From the NCBI GenBank assembly GCA_014925825.1, contig JACGCK010000144.1:51780-115779 (forward strand): 64,000 bases of DNA, written 5' to 3'. Of the stretch, positions 31,922 to 41,680 are shown piece after piece. Position numbers and translations under genes: made by a program. Under the pieces are notes generated by a model. The model searched no databases and was not told where the DNA came from. It worked only from the letters and a program-made list of their open reading frames with translations. How positions within the stretch are numbered: the first letter of the stretch is position 1; each line of letters starts with the position of its first letter. The DNA is from Pholiota molesta. Lineage: Eukaryota; Basidiomycota; Agaricomycetes; Agaricales; Strophariaceae.

Positions 31922-32169
31922 AACTTTTATTCGGTACTGTATACGGCTGCAGGGTGCAAACATTTAACCAGTGCATGTAGCAATGGCAACGCGCACGTAC
32001 AGGTGCGATCCAGGAGCATGCAGGGTGTCGAATGAGGGAAATTACTACGTTGGAAGTGATATAGACACTGACTTGGCCTTGACTTGGCCTGAGCGACGTA
32101 GCTAAGATTCGAATTTTATGGGACATTCTTTGTATTTGGCCGTCCAATTCCTAAACTTTCTTCCTTCAG
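31922..32169. other. Spacer between F7 and NACHT gene
   Basis: Only 248 bp. A pyrimidine-rich CTTTCTTCCTTCAG at about 32156-32169 looks like a splice acceptor for the exon that follows, but no upstream exon is visible in the spacer. Confidence 0.4.
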
Positions 32170-33986
32170 TGCAGCGCTAAAACCCCTACAATTTGGGATT
32201 TCCATTACCTCCTCCATCGGAAATTGATCCTCTGGATGTACGGGCCCGCCGGGTCTGGGAAGACCGCCATCGCGCAGAGCATCGCCGAGGCGTGCCAGCA
32301 GCAGGGCCGCCTCGCTGCCTCCTTCTTTTTCGGTCGCACAGCACACGGGCGCAATGACACCACCCGATTCGTAGCGACGATTGTGTATCAGCTCTCGCGG
32401 TTCATGCCCGAGACATGCGACTGCATCATGTCCGCAATCGAGCAGATTCCAGCAGTCTTTTCCTGCGCGCTTGCCACTCAATTCCAGGTGCTCGTGGCCG
32501 AACCTCTGAAATCGTTACCACCCTCCCAACGGCCGATTTTTGTGATCACGGATGGCGTTGATGAATGCGGCCCTAATCGTGAAGCCCAGGCGGGCCTGCT
32601 GCGCGCCCTGGGGGCTGTCATTGCAGAGTTACAGCATATCCTTGTTATATTACTGATAACAAGTCGCCCGGAATACGAGATCCGCGATGCCATCGAGGGG
32701 AACCCGCTCAGTGCTTTCGTGAAACGGCTTTCACTGGACGACAACTACAAGCCCGACAAAGACATCAGGCTATATCTTGAGTCCATGTTCCAAGATACCC
32801 GCGACAGACACCTCCGACTGGGCAGCGCACTCCCTTCCCCCTGGCCCGCTGAAGACGATGTCGACCGTCTTGTGTCAAAGGCATCGGGCCAGTTTATATT
32901 TGCTGCCACCGTCGTGAAGTTCTTCGCCTCGTCTCGATATCATCCCCTCGAGCGACTGGACATTATATTAGGGCTGTCGGCCCCCAGGAACGAGACACCA
33001 TTCGCCCTCCTTGACGCATTGTATCACTATATCCTCTCGTCCGTGGCTGATCTTCCGAAGGTTCTGGAGATTCTCACTCTTCTCATCATGAGTAAATACA
33101 ACCACGTACTGCTTCCGCCGGTGCCACTAAAAGTGGAGGTAATTGAGGCGCTGCTGGGATTCTCAGTCGGCAGGGTGCTGGTAGATATGCATGCCCTCGT
33201 TTTTGTTCCACCGCCTGTTGATCGTGGCTCCGTTCTACGGATTCACCATGCATCGCTGTATGACTTCCTAACGGACCGATCCCGGTCTCATAGCTACTAT
33301 ATTGATCCAACGCAGGGGCATATCACTCTTGGTCGACGCTGGTTGAGGCTCGCAGCCAATTATCACCACATTCCCTTACCACTTGTTCTCTGGGATTGTA
33401 TGAACGGTTTCGTTGAACATTGCAAAAAATTGACAACCATTAGCAGAGAAATTGTAGACGATCTCGCCTCTTTCAGTTTGAAAACACTGTTGGAGGACAT
33501 TAACAAGTCCAGAGATCTTTATTGTACGCCGTGGAATGCCTTCTTTGCAATTGTTGAAGAACAAGTTAGTCGCTCAATTTCTTCATTTAATGTCTGATAT
33601 CTAGGCTGATTATTTTCGATGGCTCAAATTAGGCTGGTCCTCTCAGTGACGTGTTGCTACGACTACGCAGCGAATTTGATACATTTTTCTTGGGATGCCT
33701 TTCACGATATCCACCCGCTCTGCAGACTTTGATACCAACAATCTTGGTTTCAAGTTATGGCACTGTTGGAACGTCGGCTAATGACATATTTCGTATGTGT
33801 CTACATGCCTTTCATCCAGTGGAAACCGATGTTGCTCAGAGCCGCAAACTTGACTCAAGGGTGTTGGGCCTATACAGCGTAGATTATGACACTTTTGATT
33901 GCGATCCTTTTTTTCTACAATGTTTCGGGACCTTTCCCAAAGCGGACAATATTACGTGGATGATGAAAAATATACAGCGCCGCTGA
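32170..33986 (+). CDS. NACHT-domain NTPase (NLR-like), 5'-truncated
   Basis: A P-loop NTPase of the fungal NLR type. Walker A is GPAGSGKTAIAQSIAE (32242-32289) and Walker B is PIFVITDGVDECG (about 32533-32571). A sensor-like LLITSRPEYEI follows, then the usual helical region and a late HHASLYDFLTDRSRS segment common in agaricomycete NACHT proteins. An intron with donor GTTAGTCGC at 33565, a GCTGAT branch site and acceptor AAATTAG at 33632 joins the next exon in frame (AGPLSDVLLRLRSEF onward). The first open codons lack the N-terminal effector domain and the lead-in seen in full-length relatives, and F7 ends only 248 bp upstream. The gene has therefore probably lost its 5' end. No WD40, ankyrin or TPR repeats are visible downstream. 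The 3' structure after 33900 is unclear. Confidence 0.75.
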
Positions 33987-34720
33987 AGAAAATCGTCGCA
34001 GTTGCTTATCCATTGTAAGTTGTATCAGTGTCAGTGGTATAATATCTGTGGAGGCTTACTGATTCCATTGAACAGGGCTGGGAAAGACAAACATCTAGTC
34101 AAGTTCGTTACAGAGAACAAGTGTCAATTCATCTTCGATGCAGACGGATCCAATCTGACAATACATATACAATTGGAAAATCTGGCTTTGCGCTGGTTTC
34201 CTACCTACTCTAATCAGAGGCGCTTCCGCAGACTTGGCACTTGCCACGCTCCTGCGCGAGCGTGTGTTCCAATTCGATGATACCGAGAATATGGACAAAC
34301 ACTACAAAATCGCGAAAATCGCCTGGGAATACATACAGGCAAGTGTCTTTTAACATGAGCAATGTCAACAAGCGGTTAACCAGATGCTTGCTATCTGATT
34401 CTGCTCAGCGGTTCTATATATCCGATTTGAACCACACCCACCGCCCAAATACCAACAGATGCTTTGTGTGTGATAGGTTCGGCAGCGCGTCCGTCGTCGT
34501 CGGCACGCCACCTTCTCTGATACCTACAGCCGCCGCCATAGCTCAGCTTCAGCTTCGAACAAACCATTGCAAGCGGTGGTGTTTGACATGAAAGGGAGCA
34601 GCTCAACGGCCACTTGAATGGCTTACTATGGGATCAATAGACGAACGAGGCCTGCTGTTGTGTTGGAAATTAGTATTCAAGTATCTAGGAAATTACACGG
34701 AATAATTTATTATATATGCA
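33987..34720. other. Possible downstream exon fragments
   Basis: A frame running just ahead of this stretch (VDDEKYTAPLKKIVAVAYP) ends at a donor GTAAGTTG near 34016, with an acceptor TTGAACAG near 34076. A further fragment (ADLALATLLRERVFQFDD) occurs near 34230-34300. They look like exon remnants of one or two genes, possibly the tail of the NACHT gene, but I cannot join them. From about 34625 the sequence matches 49688 onward, the flank of gene X copy B. Confidence 0.35.
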
Positions 34721-34725
34721 CTTCA

Positions 34726-34963
34726 TGTTGCGATACGACTTAGCCATACATTAGACACACATACATTAGACACACATAAGTTACCGCACACGGACTATTT
34801 AGCACTAGTTACATAATCGTAGTCTACATCACCTAGGATTCCAGGTCATCGTCTCTCTAACGTTGACCATCGAATCCTAGGTAAGTTACTTACTCTCTCA
34901 CTTAATATACTCTAACGTTGACCATCGAATCCTAGCTCAACTCCTCTCCGCTACCCTCCAATA
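34726..34963 (+). repeat. Copia left LTR
   Basis: 238 bp, TGTTG...CAATA. Inside, an 'acgttgaccatcgaatccta' segment is repeated (about 34858 and 34917), and two 'acattagacacacat' units sit near the start. The terminal CAATA departs from the usual CAACA complement of TGTTG in both LTRs. Confidence 0.97.
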
Positions 34964-34975
34964 GGTTATGGGCCC
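34964..34975 (+). promoter_or_regulatory. Primer-binding site, initiator tRNA-Met anticodon-arm type
   Basis: GGTTATGGGCCC directly abuts the LTR. It is complementary to GGGCCCATAACC, the anticodon arm of eukaryotic initiator tRNA-Met, not to a tRNA 3' end. Priming by a tRNA half-molecule is known from Drosophila copia; I infer the same here. Confidence 0.75.
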
Positions 34976-35063
34976 CGGAGCATAAAATAGGAGTTACAAG
35001 ATTCACTGCGTCAAGTTCACGCTCCCAAAGAGCATCCCTATCTTCCTCACCACCTAAACCACC

Positions 35064-38000
35064 ATGCCTGCCTTCGACTCATCTAAGAAAAGCTTCGACA
35101 ATCTCACGGGAAACCCAAGTAACTATACGGCATGGAGCGAGAACATGGAATCCTTCCTAAAGACACGCCGGGAATGGATCTTCGTCCTGGGAAGGAATCC
35201 CGAACCGGAATTTGCGGATGTCGACAATCCCACACGCCAGGAGAGAGTCGACCACATGGAATGGCAGCAGGCACGCGACTCCACCACCGGCGCCATATGG
35301 CTTTGCATCGACGACTCCCAAAAGGATCACATACGTGATTGTCGAGATGACCCAGAGGCTATGTGGGACCGACTAAAGGAGCTACATCTTCAACGCAAGC
35401 CTGGACCGCGCTTCAATGCATACGACGCCTTCTTCAACCTCAGAAAGGAAGATAACGAGAGCTTGACCGAGCTTACAGGTCGGGTTACACGTTCTATGGC
35501 GGCCATTAAAGCTCTTCGCCCCTCTCATTTTGGCCTCCAACAACTCGACGAAGAACTCCAATGCATGGCCCTCATCCGTGCACTTCCTTCCGAGTACAAC
35601 GGCTTCGTCACTTCCCTCTTCCTACTCGACAAACTCAGCCTCTCTAGCCTCCGTGCTGCATTCCAGAATCAGGAAAACAACACTCAACTCCGAGACGGCC
35701 CGTCGTCCAAAGCTGCAGTCGCAATGAAAGCCTCCACATCAACTTCCACCACTCTTGCCGAACTTCTATGCAACTGGTGCGAGCGCAAAGGTCACATCGA
35801 GGATAATTGTTACACGAAGAAATACTCACAGGCTCGCGATCGAAAGAATGCCGTTAACAACAAAGGCAAAGGAAAGGCAAAAGGAAATAACGGTGAATCA
35901 AAGAGCGAGAAAGGTGCATTAGCGGAAACTCAGCCAAACGAGGAAACCGCAAGCCTAGCAAGTATTGACCCCTCCTCTCCGGCATCATCTGACTGGAATA
36001 CCGATACAGGCGCTTCTCGTAACATGACACCTCATCGCTCTTGGTTCAAAATGTACACACCTCATGTCGTCCCCATCCGCCTAGCAGATGATTCATACAT
36101 CTATTCCGAAGGATTAGGGTCCGTTGTATTCTGGCCAAGACAGAAGGATGGAAAGGCAATGGATGGTGTCGAGTTTCACGATGTCCTTCATGTACCTGCG
36201 TTACGAAACAATCTTTTATCTCCATTCCATCTCACTCGTGAAAAGGGCTACTCTGTCAGTATTGCAGATACCACTGTTGATTTCCTGCATGGCGGAAAGG
36301 TTCGCTTTTCGGCTGATATCACACCCAACAACATTGGATACCTCAGAGGAAAGACACAAATCTTCGATTCTCACTCAGCCACTCCTGTTGCAAACTTCTC
36401 AACTACAGGCAGTACATGTCCTATGAACCTCAGCCTCTGGCATCGGCGTTGTGGTCACATATCTGTGGACACTATTCGTGGAATGATCGAGAAGAACTTG
36501 GTTACAGGAATTAAATGTGCATCACTTACACCCTCAGACCCCATTTGCGAGCCATGCATTGCAGGCAAACATCATCGTCACAACGTTCCTAAGACTCCTC
36601 ACATACCTCACCAAATCAAGCTCGCTCGAGTCTACTCTGATCTCAAGGGTCCTATGTCAGTTTCAACACCAGAAGGTTACAGATACTGGGTCACTTTCAT
36701 CTGTGATTCCTCACGATTCTGGGCAGTCTTTCCTCTAAGACTAAAAAGTGATGCTCTAGATGCTTTCAAAGTCTATAAAGCCTACGCAGAGAATGCTAAT
36801 CCAGGACTACACATTATCGAGTTCCAGGATGATGAAGGAGGTGAATACTCAGGAAAACTTTTCGAACAGTACTGTCAGGAGCATGGAATTCAAAGGCGCC
36901 ACACAGAAACTGATGAAGCTTACCAAAATGGTGTCGCAGAACGTGCTAATCGCACAATCATTGAAGGATGTGAAACCCTGCTGGCAGAGGCCAAACTACC
37001 TGGTTCCTTCTGGTGGCGTGCAGTCGCAGCATTCGTACATGTCAGAAATCGATGCCCAACATGTTCCCTTCCAAACACCACACCATTCACTCAGTGGTCT
37101 GGACAAAAGCCAAACCTGTCTTACCTTCGCATTTTTGGCTCCCTAGCATATGTCCTCATTCGCAAGAACAAGCGTACCAACCTCCAGTCACACGCCATGA
37201 AATGCATCTTCATTGGATATACTTCCCAAAAAAAGGCTTGGGTATTCTACAATCCCCAAACACAGAAGTTTATCGAGTCTAGCCATGCCATCTTTGATGA
37301 ACGCGTCTTTCCTGGAAACACGAAGAACTTAATCAATCCTTTTGGCGAACTCAAGATACATCTAAAATCTCCCACCGAAATTCAAGGTCCAGGGGGAGCT
37401 TCTGGTGATTGCGAACATCCCGAGATACCTCATCGAGGGGGAGTAATGCCTTCCGACTCTGCATCTCCTGATCCAAACAATAGTTCAGTATCATCAACAT
37501 CACCCGAAGCAACTGAAATCTTACCTCCACTATCACCCGAACTTCCTGCGATTGAAACTCCCTTTGGCTCTCCTCTGACTGAACTTCCTGATTTGCCTGA
37601 TTCGAGTCCGCCATCACCATCACCACCTCAAAGTCCACCTCGTGCTTTATTTGAGCCCAAATTCGGTAAAAACGGCCTCATTATCTCAGAACCTAATACT
37701 GGACGTGGTCATCGTCAGCGAGCACAACAAGATAAACCACCATGGAATTACCATGGCACCTGGAAAGCTCCCGAAACCACACCCGAAGAGACACCACCAT
37801 CACCTCATATTGAAAGTGAAGATGAAGATATTACCAGACCTACCGAAACGTCACCTCACCTGAGCAATGAGCAGATCTTGGCAGGAATGAGCTTTGTTGA
37901 CTGTGGAGAAGACCCAGAAGGAGGATATCTTACCCTCTCTGAAGCTCTAGACGCCGCATTTCAATGCCGCATTGAACATGCTTTCAAAGCCACCCCACAC

Positions 38001-39611
38001 GACAACGAACCACGGACACTTGCCGAAGCTCTAGCCCGACCCGAAGCCGAAGCTGCCATGTGGTATCAAGCAGCACTTGACGAAATGGATTCCCTTATCG
38101 AGAATGGTGTTTTCGAGCTTGTAAAGTTGCCTCCTGGCCGAAAAGCAATCGGCAGTCGATGGGTCTTCAAGATTAAACGGGACGCTGCAGGACTTGTTGA
38201 GCGATATAAAGCACGGCTAGTGGCAAAAGGGTACTCACAACGGCCAGGCTTTGATTACTCCGAGACATTCTCTCCAACACCAAAGTGGGCGACAATTCGA
38301 GCCATCCTCGCCTACGCTGCACTGAATGATCTTGAAATCTGGAGTGTCGACATCTCATCTGCATTTCTCAATGGTGAACTTGATGATCTTGTCTTTATGC
38401 AGGAACCAGAAGGTTTTGAGACATCGGATCGGTCCTGGGCTCTACGCTTACGACGATCACTCTACGGTCTAAAACAAGCAGGACGTGAATGGCACAAGAA
38501 ACTCCACGGGGTATTAGTAGGCATAGGATTCACCCGGGTACGCTGCGAACACAGCGTCTGGGTTTACGGACGTGATTCCGACACAACCCGCATCATTGTA
38601 CCTGTCTTCGTTGATGACATGACAATCACTGCGAAAGATTCAGCTGCTATCCGACAAGTCATCAAAGAACTGGAGACTCACTTCAAACTTCGCGATCTCG
38701 GAGAAACACAATTTCTCCTTGGTGTCAAGATTGAGCGCAATCGAGAGGAGCGATCCCTCTCGCTTTCACAGCGACAATATATCCTTGACATTCTTGAGCG
38801 TGCAAATATGTCGGATTGCAATCCAGTCACAACGCCACTAGACCCTAACATCACCTTGTCAGCCCTCATGTCACCATCCACCAAAGAAGAACGAGAACAA
38901 ATGAAAAATATACCTTACATCAACATCTTGGGTGCGATTGCATACTTAGCCATCGCAACGAGGCTAGACCTTGCATACGCAATCAGTGTTCTCTCTCGCT
39001 TCAGCAAGAACCCCGGTATGGCTCATTGGACAGCACTAAAACGCGTTCTTCGTTATCTAAAAGGCACTCTCGATATAAAGCTTCGATACGCACCAGACCC
39101 AACAACCGACGAACTCTTTACTTCATACAGCGATGCTGATCATGGAGGAAACCCAGATAACGGACGTTCTACAAGTGGGATCGTGATCAAAATGGGAACA
39201 GGCGCTATCAGTTGGATGAGCCGCTTACAATCCTTCGTAACAATTTCGACGACAGAGGCCGAGTTCGTCGCAGCAGTCTCTGCAGGACAAGAAATCCTAT
39301 GGCTTCGTCATCTGTTCACTGAGTTGGGACTAGTTATCAACTCACCTTCAACATTGCACATCGACAATATGTCCGCCTTATCCGTCGCCCGCAATCCTGA
39401 ACACCATGGTCGTATGAAACACCTCGACCTGAGGTTTTACTGGCTTCGAGATGAGATTGAGAAGGGGACAATCCGAGTACAACATAAGGCTGAGCACGGG
39501 TGCGGGTCCACAAAGGTAACCCGCAGGTATACCCGTGGGAATACCTGCGGGTCCAGTGATCCGCGGATCCGGGTCACCCGTGACCACGGGTCGGCGCGGA
39601 TCCAGGTATGA
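35064..39611 (+). CDS. Copia Gag-Pol polyprotein, C-terminus displaced
   Basis: 1515 codons from the ATG at 35064. In order: Gag (from residue 1, with YTAWSENMESF); a CCHC knuckle CNWCERKGHIEDNC near residue 237; aspartic protease DTGAS near 315; integrase with an HHCC zinc finger (HRRCGHIS...CEPCIAGKHH) and catalytic D...D...E around YSDLKGP, FQDDEGGEY and NGVAERANRT; a proline- and serine-rich linker; reverse transcriptase with VFVDDMTI (commonly YVDD); and RNase H with SYSDADHGG and STTEAEFVA. At codon 1474 a hAT-like insertion supplies about 40 foreign residues and a stop. The last ~36 native codons lie beyond it at 40784-40897 (KMPADALTKSL). Confidence 0.95.
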   Translation: MPAFDSSKKSFDNLTGNPSNYTAWSENMESFLKTRREWIFVLGRNPEPEFADVDNPTRQERVDHMEWQQARDSTTGAIWLCIDDSQKDHIRDCRDDPEAMWDRLKELHLQRKPGPRFNAYDAFFNLRKEDNESLTELTGRVTRSMAAIKALRPSHFGLQQLDEELQCMALIRALPSEYNGFVTSLFLLDKLSLSSLRAAFQNQENNTQLRDGPSSKAAVAMKASTSTSTTLAELLCNWCERKGHIEDNCYTKKYSQARDRKNAVNNKGKGKAKGNNGESKSEKGALAETQPNEETASLASIDPSSPASSDWNTDTGASRNMTPHRSWFKMYTPHVVPIRLADDSYIYSEGLGSVVFWPRQKDGKAMDGVEFHDVLHVPALRNNLLSPFHLTREKGYSVSIADTTVDFLHGGKVRFSADITPNNIGYLRGKTQIFDSHSATPVANFSTTGSTCPMNLSLWHRRCGHISVDTIRGMIEKNLVTGIKCASLTPSDPICEPCIAGKHHRHNVPKTPHIPHQIKLARVYSDLKGPMSVSTPEGYRYWVTFICDSSRFWAVFPLRLKSDALDAFKVYKAYAENANPGLHIIEFQDDEGGEYSGKLFEQYCQEHGIQRRHTETDEAYQNGVAERANRTIIEGCETLLAEAKLPGSFWWRAVAAFVHVRNRCPTCSLPNTTPFTQWSGQKPNLSYLRIFGSLAYVLIRKNKRTNLQSHAMKCIFIGYTSQKKAWVFYNPQTQKFIESSHAIFDERVFPGNTKNLINPFGELKIHLKSPTEIQGPGGASGDCEHPEIPHRGGVMPSDSASPDPNNSSVSSTSPEATEILPPLSPELPAIETPFGSPLTELPDLPDSSPPSPSPPQSPPRALFEPKFGKNGLIISEPNTGRGHRQRAQQDKPPWNYHGTWKAPETTPEETPPSPHIESEDEDITRPTETSPHLSNEQILAGMSFVDCGEDPEGGYLTLSEALDAAFQCRIEHAFKATPHDNEPRTLAEALARPEAEAAMWYQAALDEMDSLIENGVFELVKLPPGRKAIGSRWVFKIKRDAAGLVERYKARLVAKGYSQRPGFDYSETFSPTPKWATIRAILAYAALNDLEIWSVDISSAFLNGELDDLVFMQEPEGFETSDRSWALRLRRSLYGLKQAGREWHKKLHGVLVGIGFTRVRCEHSVWVYGRDSDTTRIIVPVFVDDMTITAKDSAAIRQVIKELETHFKLRDLGETQFLLGVKIERNREERSLSLSQRQYILDILERANMSDCNPVTTPLDPNITLSALMSPSTKEEREQMKNIPYINILGAIAYLAIATRLDLAYAISVLSRFSKNPGMAHWTALKRVLRYLKGTLDIKLRYAPDPTTDELFTSYSDADHGGNPDNGRSTSGIVIKMGTGAISWMSRLQSFVTISTTEAEFVAAVSAGQEILWLRHLFTELGLVINSPSTLHIDNMSALSVARNPEHHGRMKHLDLRFYWLRDEIEKGTIRVQHKAEHGCGSTKVTRRYTRGNTCGSSDPRIRVTRDHGSARIQV

Positions 39612-40783
39612 CTTTCGGCGTCGGCAGGTTTACCTGCGGGTACCTTCGGGTCGATCCGTAAGTTGGAGCTCCGCTTCAATCGACTCAACCAACATCCAAC
39701 GGGGAGATTTCTCGTACCCTGCTCACCACCCGCGCTCATCGCCCATGCTCATCAGCCACGCTCACCGCGCCCACCGCACTCCCGCACACCAATGACGAAG
39801 GAAGGGGAGGAGAGAGCAAGGGGAGACCCGGGAGCGGGAGACCCACAAGGTACGCCCCCCTACGCATTCCGCCCTCGCTCGCCGCTGACCACGACCACTC
39901 CCCACAGCCTCCATGCACGCCGACGAGGCGCTACGGCCAGGCCCCCACTCGATACGCGCCCGCCCGCGACATCGTGTCACGTCACCCGCCCGCGACGTCG
40001 TGCCACGTCACCCGCCCGCGACATCGTGCCGCGGCACCCGCACACGACGACAACGGCCCCGCACTGCCTGCCACATCGTCCCGCGGCGCACGACACCACG
40101 ACGACCAAAGCCCCGCCCCTCCCGCGACGTCGTGCCGCGGCGCACGCGCACAATGACAACGGCCACCCGACGCCCGCCATGTCGTCCCGTCCCGCCCCCC
40201 GCTCGCTGTGCACCTGGCGTGCCACGTCACCCACCCGCGACATTATGCCGTGGCGCCCGCACACGATGACATACTGCCCGTTATGTCGTCCCGCGACGCC
40301 AACAACGGACGCCCACCGCCCGTACACCCCGACCACGGCCCTGCACTGTGCGCCACGTCGTCCCGCGGCGCACGACATGACGACGACGGCTCCGCACCGT
40401 TCACCACGTCGTCCTGCGGCGCACGACACGATGACGACGGCTCCGCACCCACACCCCTCCCCAGCACCGTCTGTGCGTACAACGGAGCTGCTCATAAAGC
40501 AGCTCCCGCGGCGCAAAGACGCATAAAGGGAGGGTTTCTGACCCCGTTTGTGGCCCCCATTGCGGGTACCCTGCGGGTACCTACAGGTAACCTGTGAGTA
40601 CCTGCAGGGATCCGCGAACAGACGGGTTTACCCTTGGGTACCTGCGACCCGCAGGTAAATGACCCGCGGATCCGGGTGATCCGTGGGAACAAATCTTTGC
40701 GGGTGCGGGTATGGCTTCTGGCAGTCGAAATACCCGCGGGTAAGGATCCGGGTAACCTGCGGGTGCACCCGTGCTCAGCCTTA
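39485..40783. mobile_element. hAT-like non-autonomous DNA transposon inside copia
   Basis: A 1299-bp insertion with 19-bp perfect terminal inverted repeats, TAAGGCTGAGCACGGGTGC, and an 8-bp target duplication GTACAACA (39477-39484 and 40784-40791). The 8-bp duplication and the terminal motif with CGGGTGCGGGT-like subterminal repeats point to the hAT superfamily. Both ends are packed with GGGTACC/ACCCGCAGG-type inverted subterminal motifs (39500-39660 and 40560-40760). No transposase is encoded. The core (39960-40480) is a GC-rich array of degenerate repeats around CCCGCGACATCGTGCC. Confidence 0.85.
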
Positions 40784-40897
40784 GTACAACACATATCAAC
40801 CGATAAGATGCCTGCTGACGCGCTTACCAAAAGTCTCCCACGGCAAAAACTCATCGAAATGCTGCCTATGTTAGGACTCATTAACACTAATATTTAG
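40784..40897 (+). CDS. Copia polyprotein 3' remnant
   Basis: The last part of the RNase H region (HISTDKMPADALTKSLPR...), separated from the rest by the hAT-like element and ending at TAG 40895-40897. It has no start of its own and is not expected to be expressed alone. Confidence 0.9.
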   Translation, partial: VQHISTDKMPADALTKSLPRQKLIEMLPMLGLINTNI

Positions 40898-40917
40898 ACA
40901 TTTATCATATGGCTAGT

Positions 40918-40927
40918 CGAGGGGGAG
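40918..40927 (+). promoter_or_regulatory. Polypurine tract
   Basis: The purine run GAGGGGGAG immediately upstream of the right LTR is the expected plus-strand primer site of an LTR retrotransposon. Confidence 0.8.
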
Positions 40928-41165
40928 TGTTGCGATACGACTTAGCCATACATTAGACACACATACATTAGACACACATAAGTTACCGCACACGGACTAT
41001 TTAGCACTAGTTACATAATCGTAGTCTACATCACCTAGGATTCCAGGTCATCGTCTCTCTAACGTTGACCATCGAATCCTAGGTAAGTTACTTACTCTCT
41101 CACTTAATATACTCTAACGTTGACCATCGAATCCTAGCTCAACTCCTCTCCGCTACCCTCCAATA
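40928..41165 (+). repeat. Copia right LTR
   Basis: 238 bp, indistinguishable by eye from the left LTR. It is followed by the CTTCA target duplication and by sequence that continues the flank of gene X copy A. Confidence 0.97.
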
Positions 41166-41680
41166 CTTCACTGTAGCATTCAACACACATACTTGTGAAG
41201 CTAGAGCATCAATACGCGTCAGAACCATGCCTGTCCTCTGGTTCAAGTCCAGATTTAGCACCGATGCCATTCCGGTATTCTAGATGCTCCCTGCTTGGCC
41301 TATTAAGCGCAAGCCGCTTCGGCCGCGGCATATCCTGTCAACCACTAGAAGCTCTAAAAATATATATCGCTTCACGTCGTGTCTCACAACATCAAGGACG
41401 TTGGTTGAAAAAACAACGTTCCGTATTTCCAAGTTAGCTTTGTGGAACATACTTTTTTCTTGAGGTTCTTCAATTATTGGAAATAACCCTGCCATGACCC
41501 ATCAGCGTAGGGAGGAAGACTCATCCATGGCTGAGGGGAACAACAATCAGATTCTTAAATTTCAAGCAACGCGTCCGCGTCATGGAGGAACAGGGTCGAA
41601 CAGAAATTTAACCAAATAGACGCCATACAAAGAAGCGAGGCTAAAGGAAAAAGTTCGGACGAACTCCCCACACTCTCCCC
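41166..41680 (+). repeat. 5' flank of gene X copy A (matches 49780-50580)
   Basis: Collinear with the flank of copy B, which has about 240 bp extra at 49800-50040. Both hold 'aagctagagcat' and 'ctggttcaagtccagattta', then 'gcgcaagccgcttcggccg'. No gene is visible. Confidence 0.7.

Larger units (their letters stand above)
34726..41165 (+). mobile_element. Ty1/copia LTR retrotransposon, complete but interrupted
   Basis: A 6440-bp element including a 1299-bp insertion and its 8-bp target duplication. Two 238-bp LTRs (34726-34963 and 40928-41165) read the same along their length by eye. The target duplication is CTTCA (34721-34725 and 41166-41170). A primer-binding site follows the left LTR and a polypurine tract precedes the right LTR. 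One long polyprotein with the order Gag-PR-IN-RT-RNaseH identifies copia. The empty target survives in the paralogous flank at 49780-49784. The near-perfect LTRs point to recent insertion. Confidence 0.97.

Noticed and set aside
39663..40526. 287-codon frame inside the hAT-like element
   Set aside because: It runs along a degenerate tandem repeat, is Pro/His/Arg-rich and has no transposase feature. It is a product of repeat composition.
41195..41260. tRNA-like T-arm with B-box word GGTTCAAGTCC (also near 50050-50120)
   Set aside because: The 5-bp T-stem with 7-nt loop is there, but no matching acceptor stem or anticodon arm could be folded in either copy. It may be a tRNA-derived repeat fragment at most.
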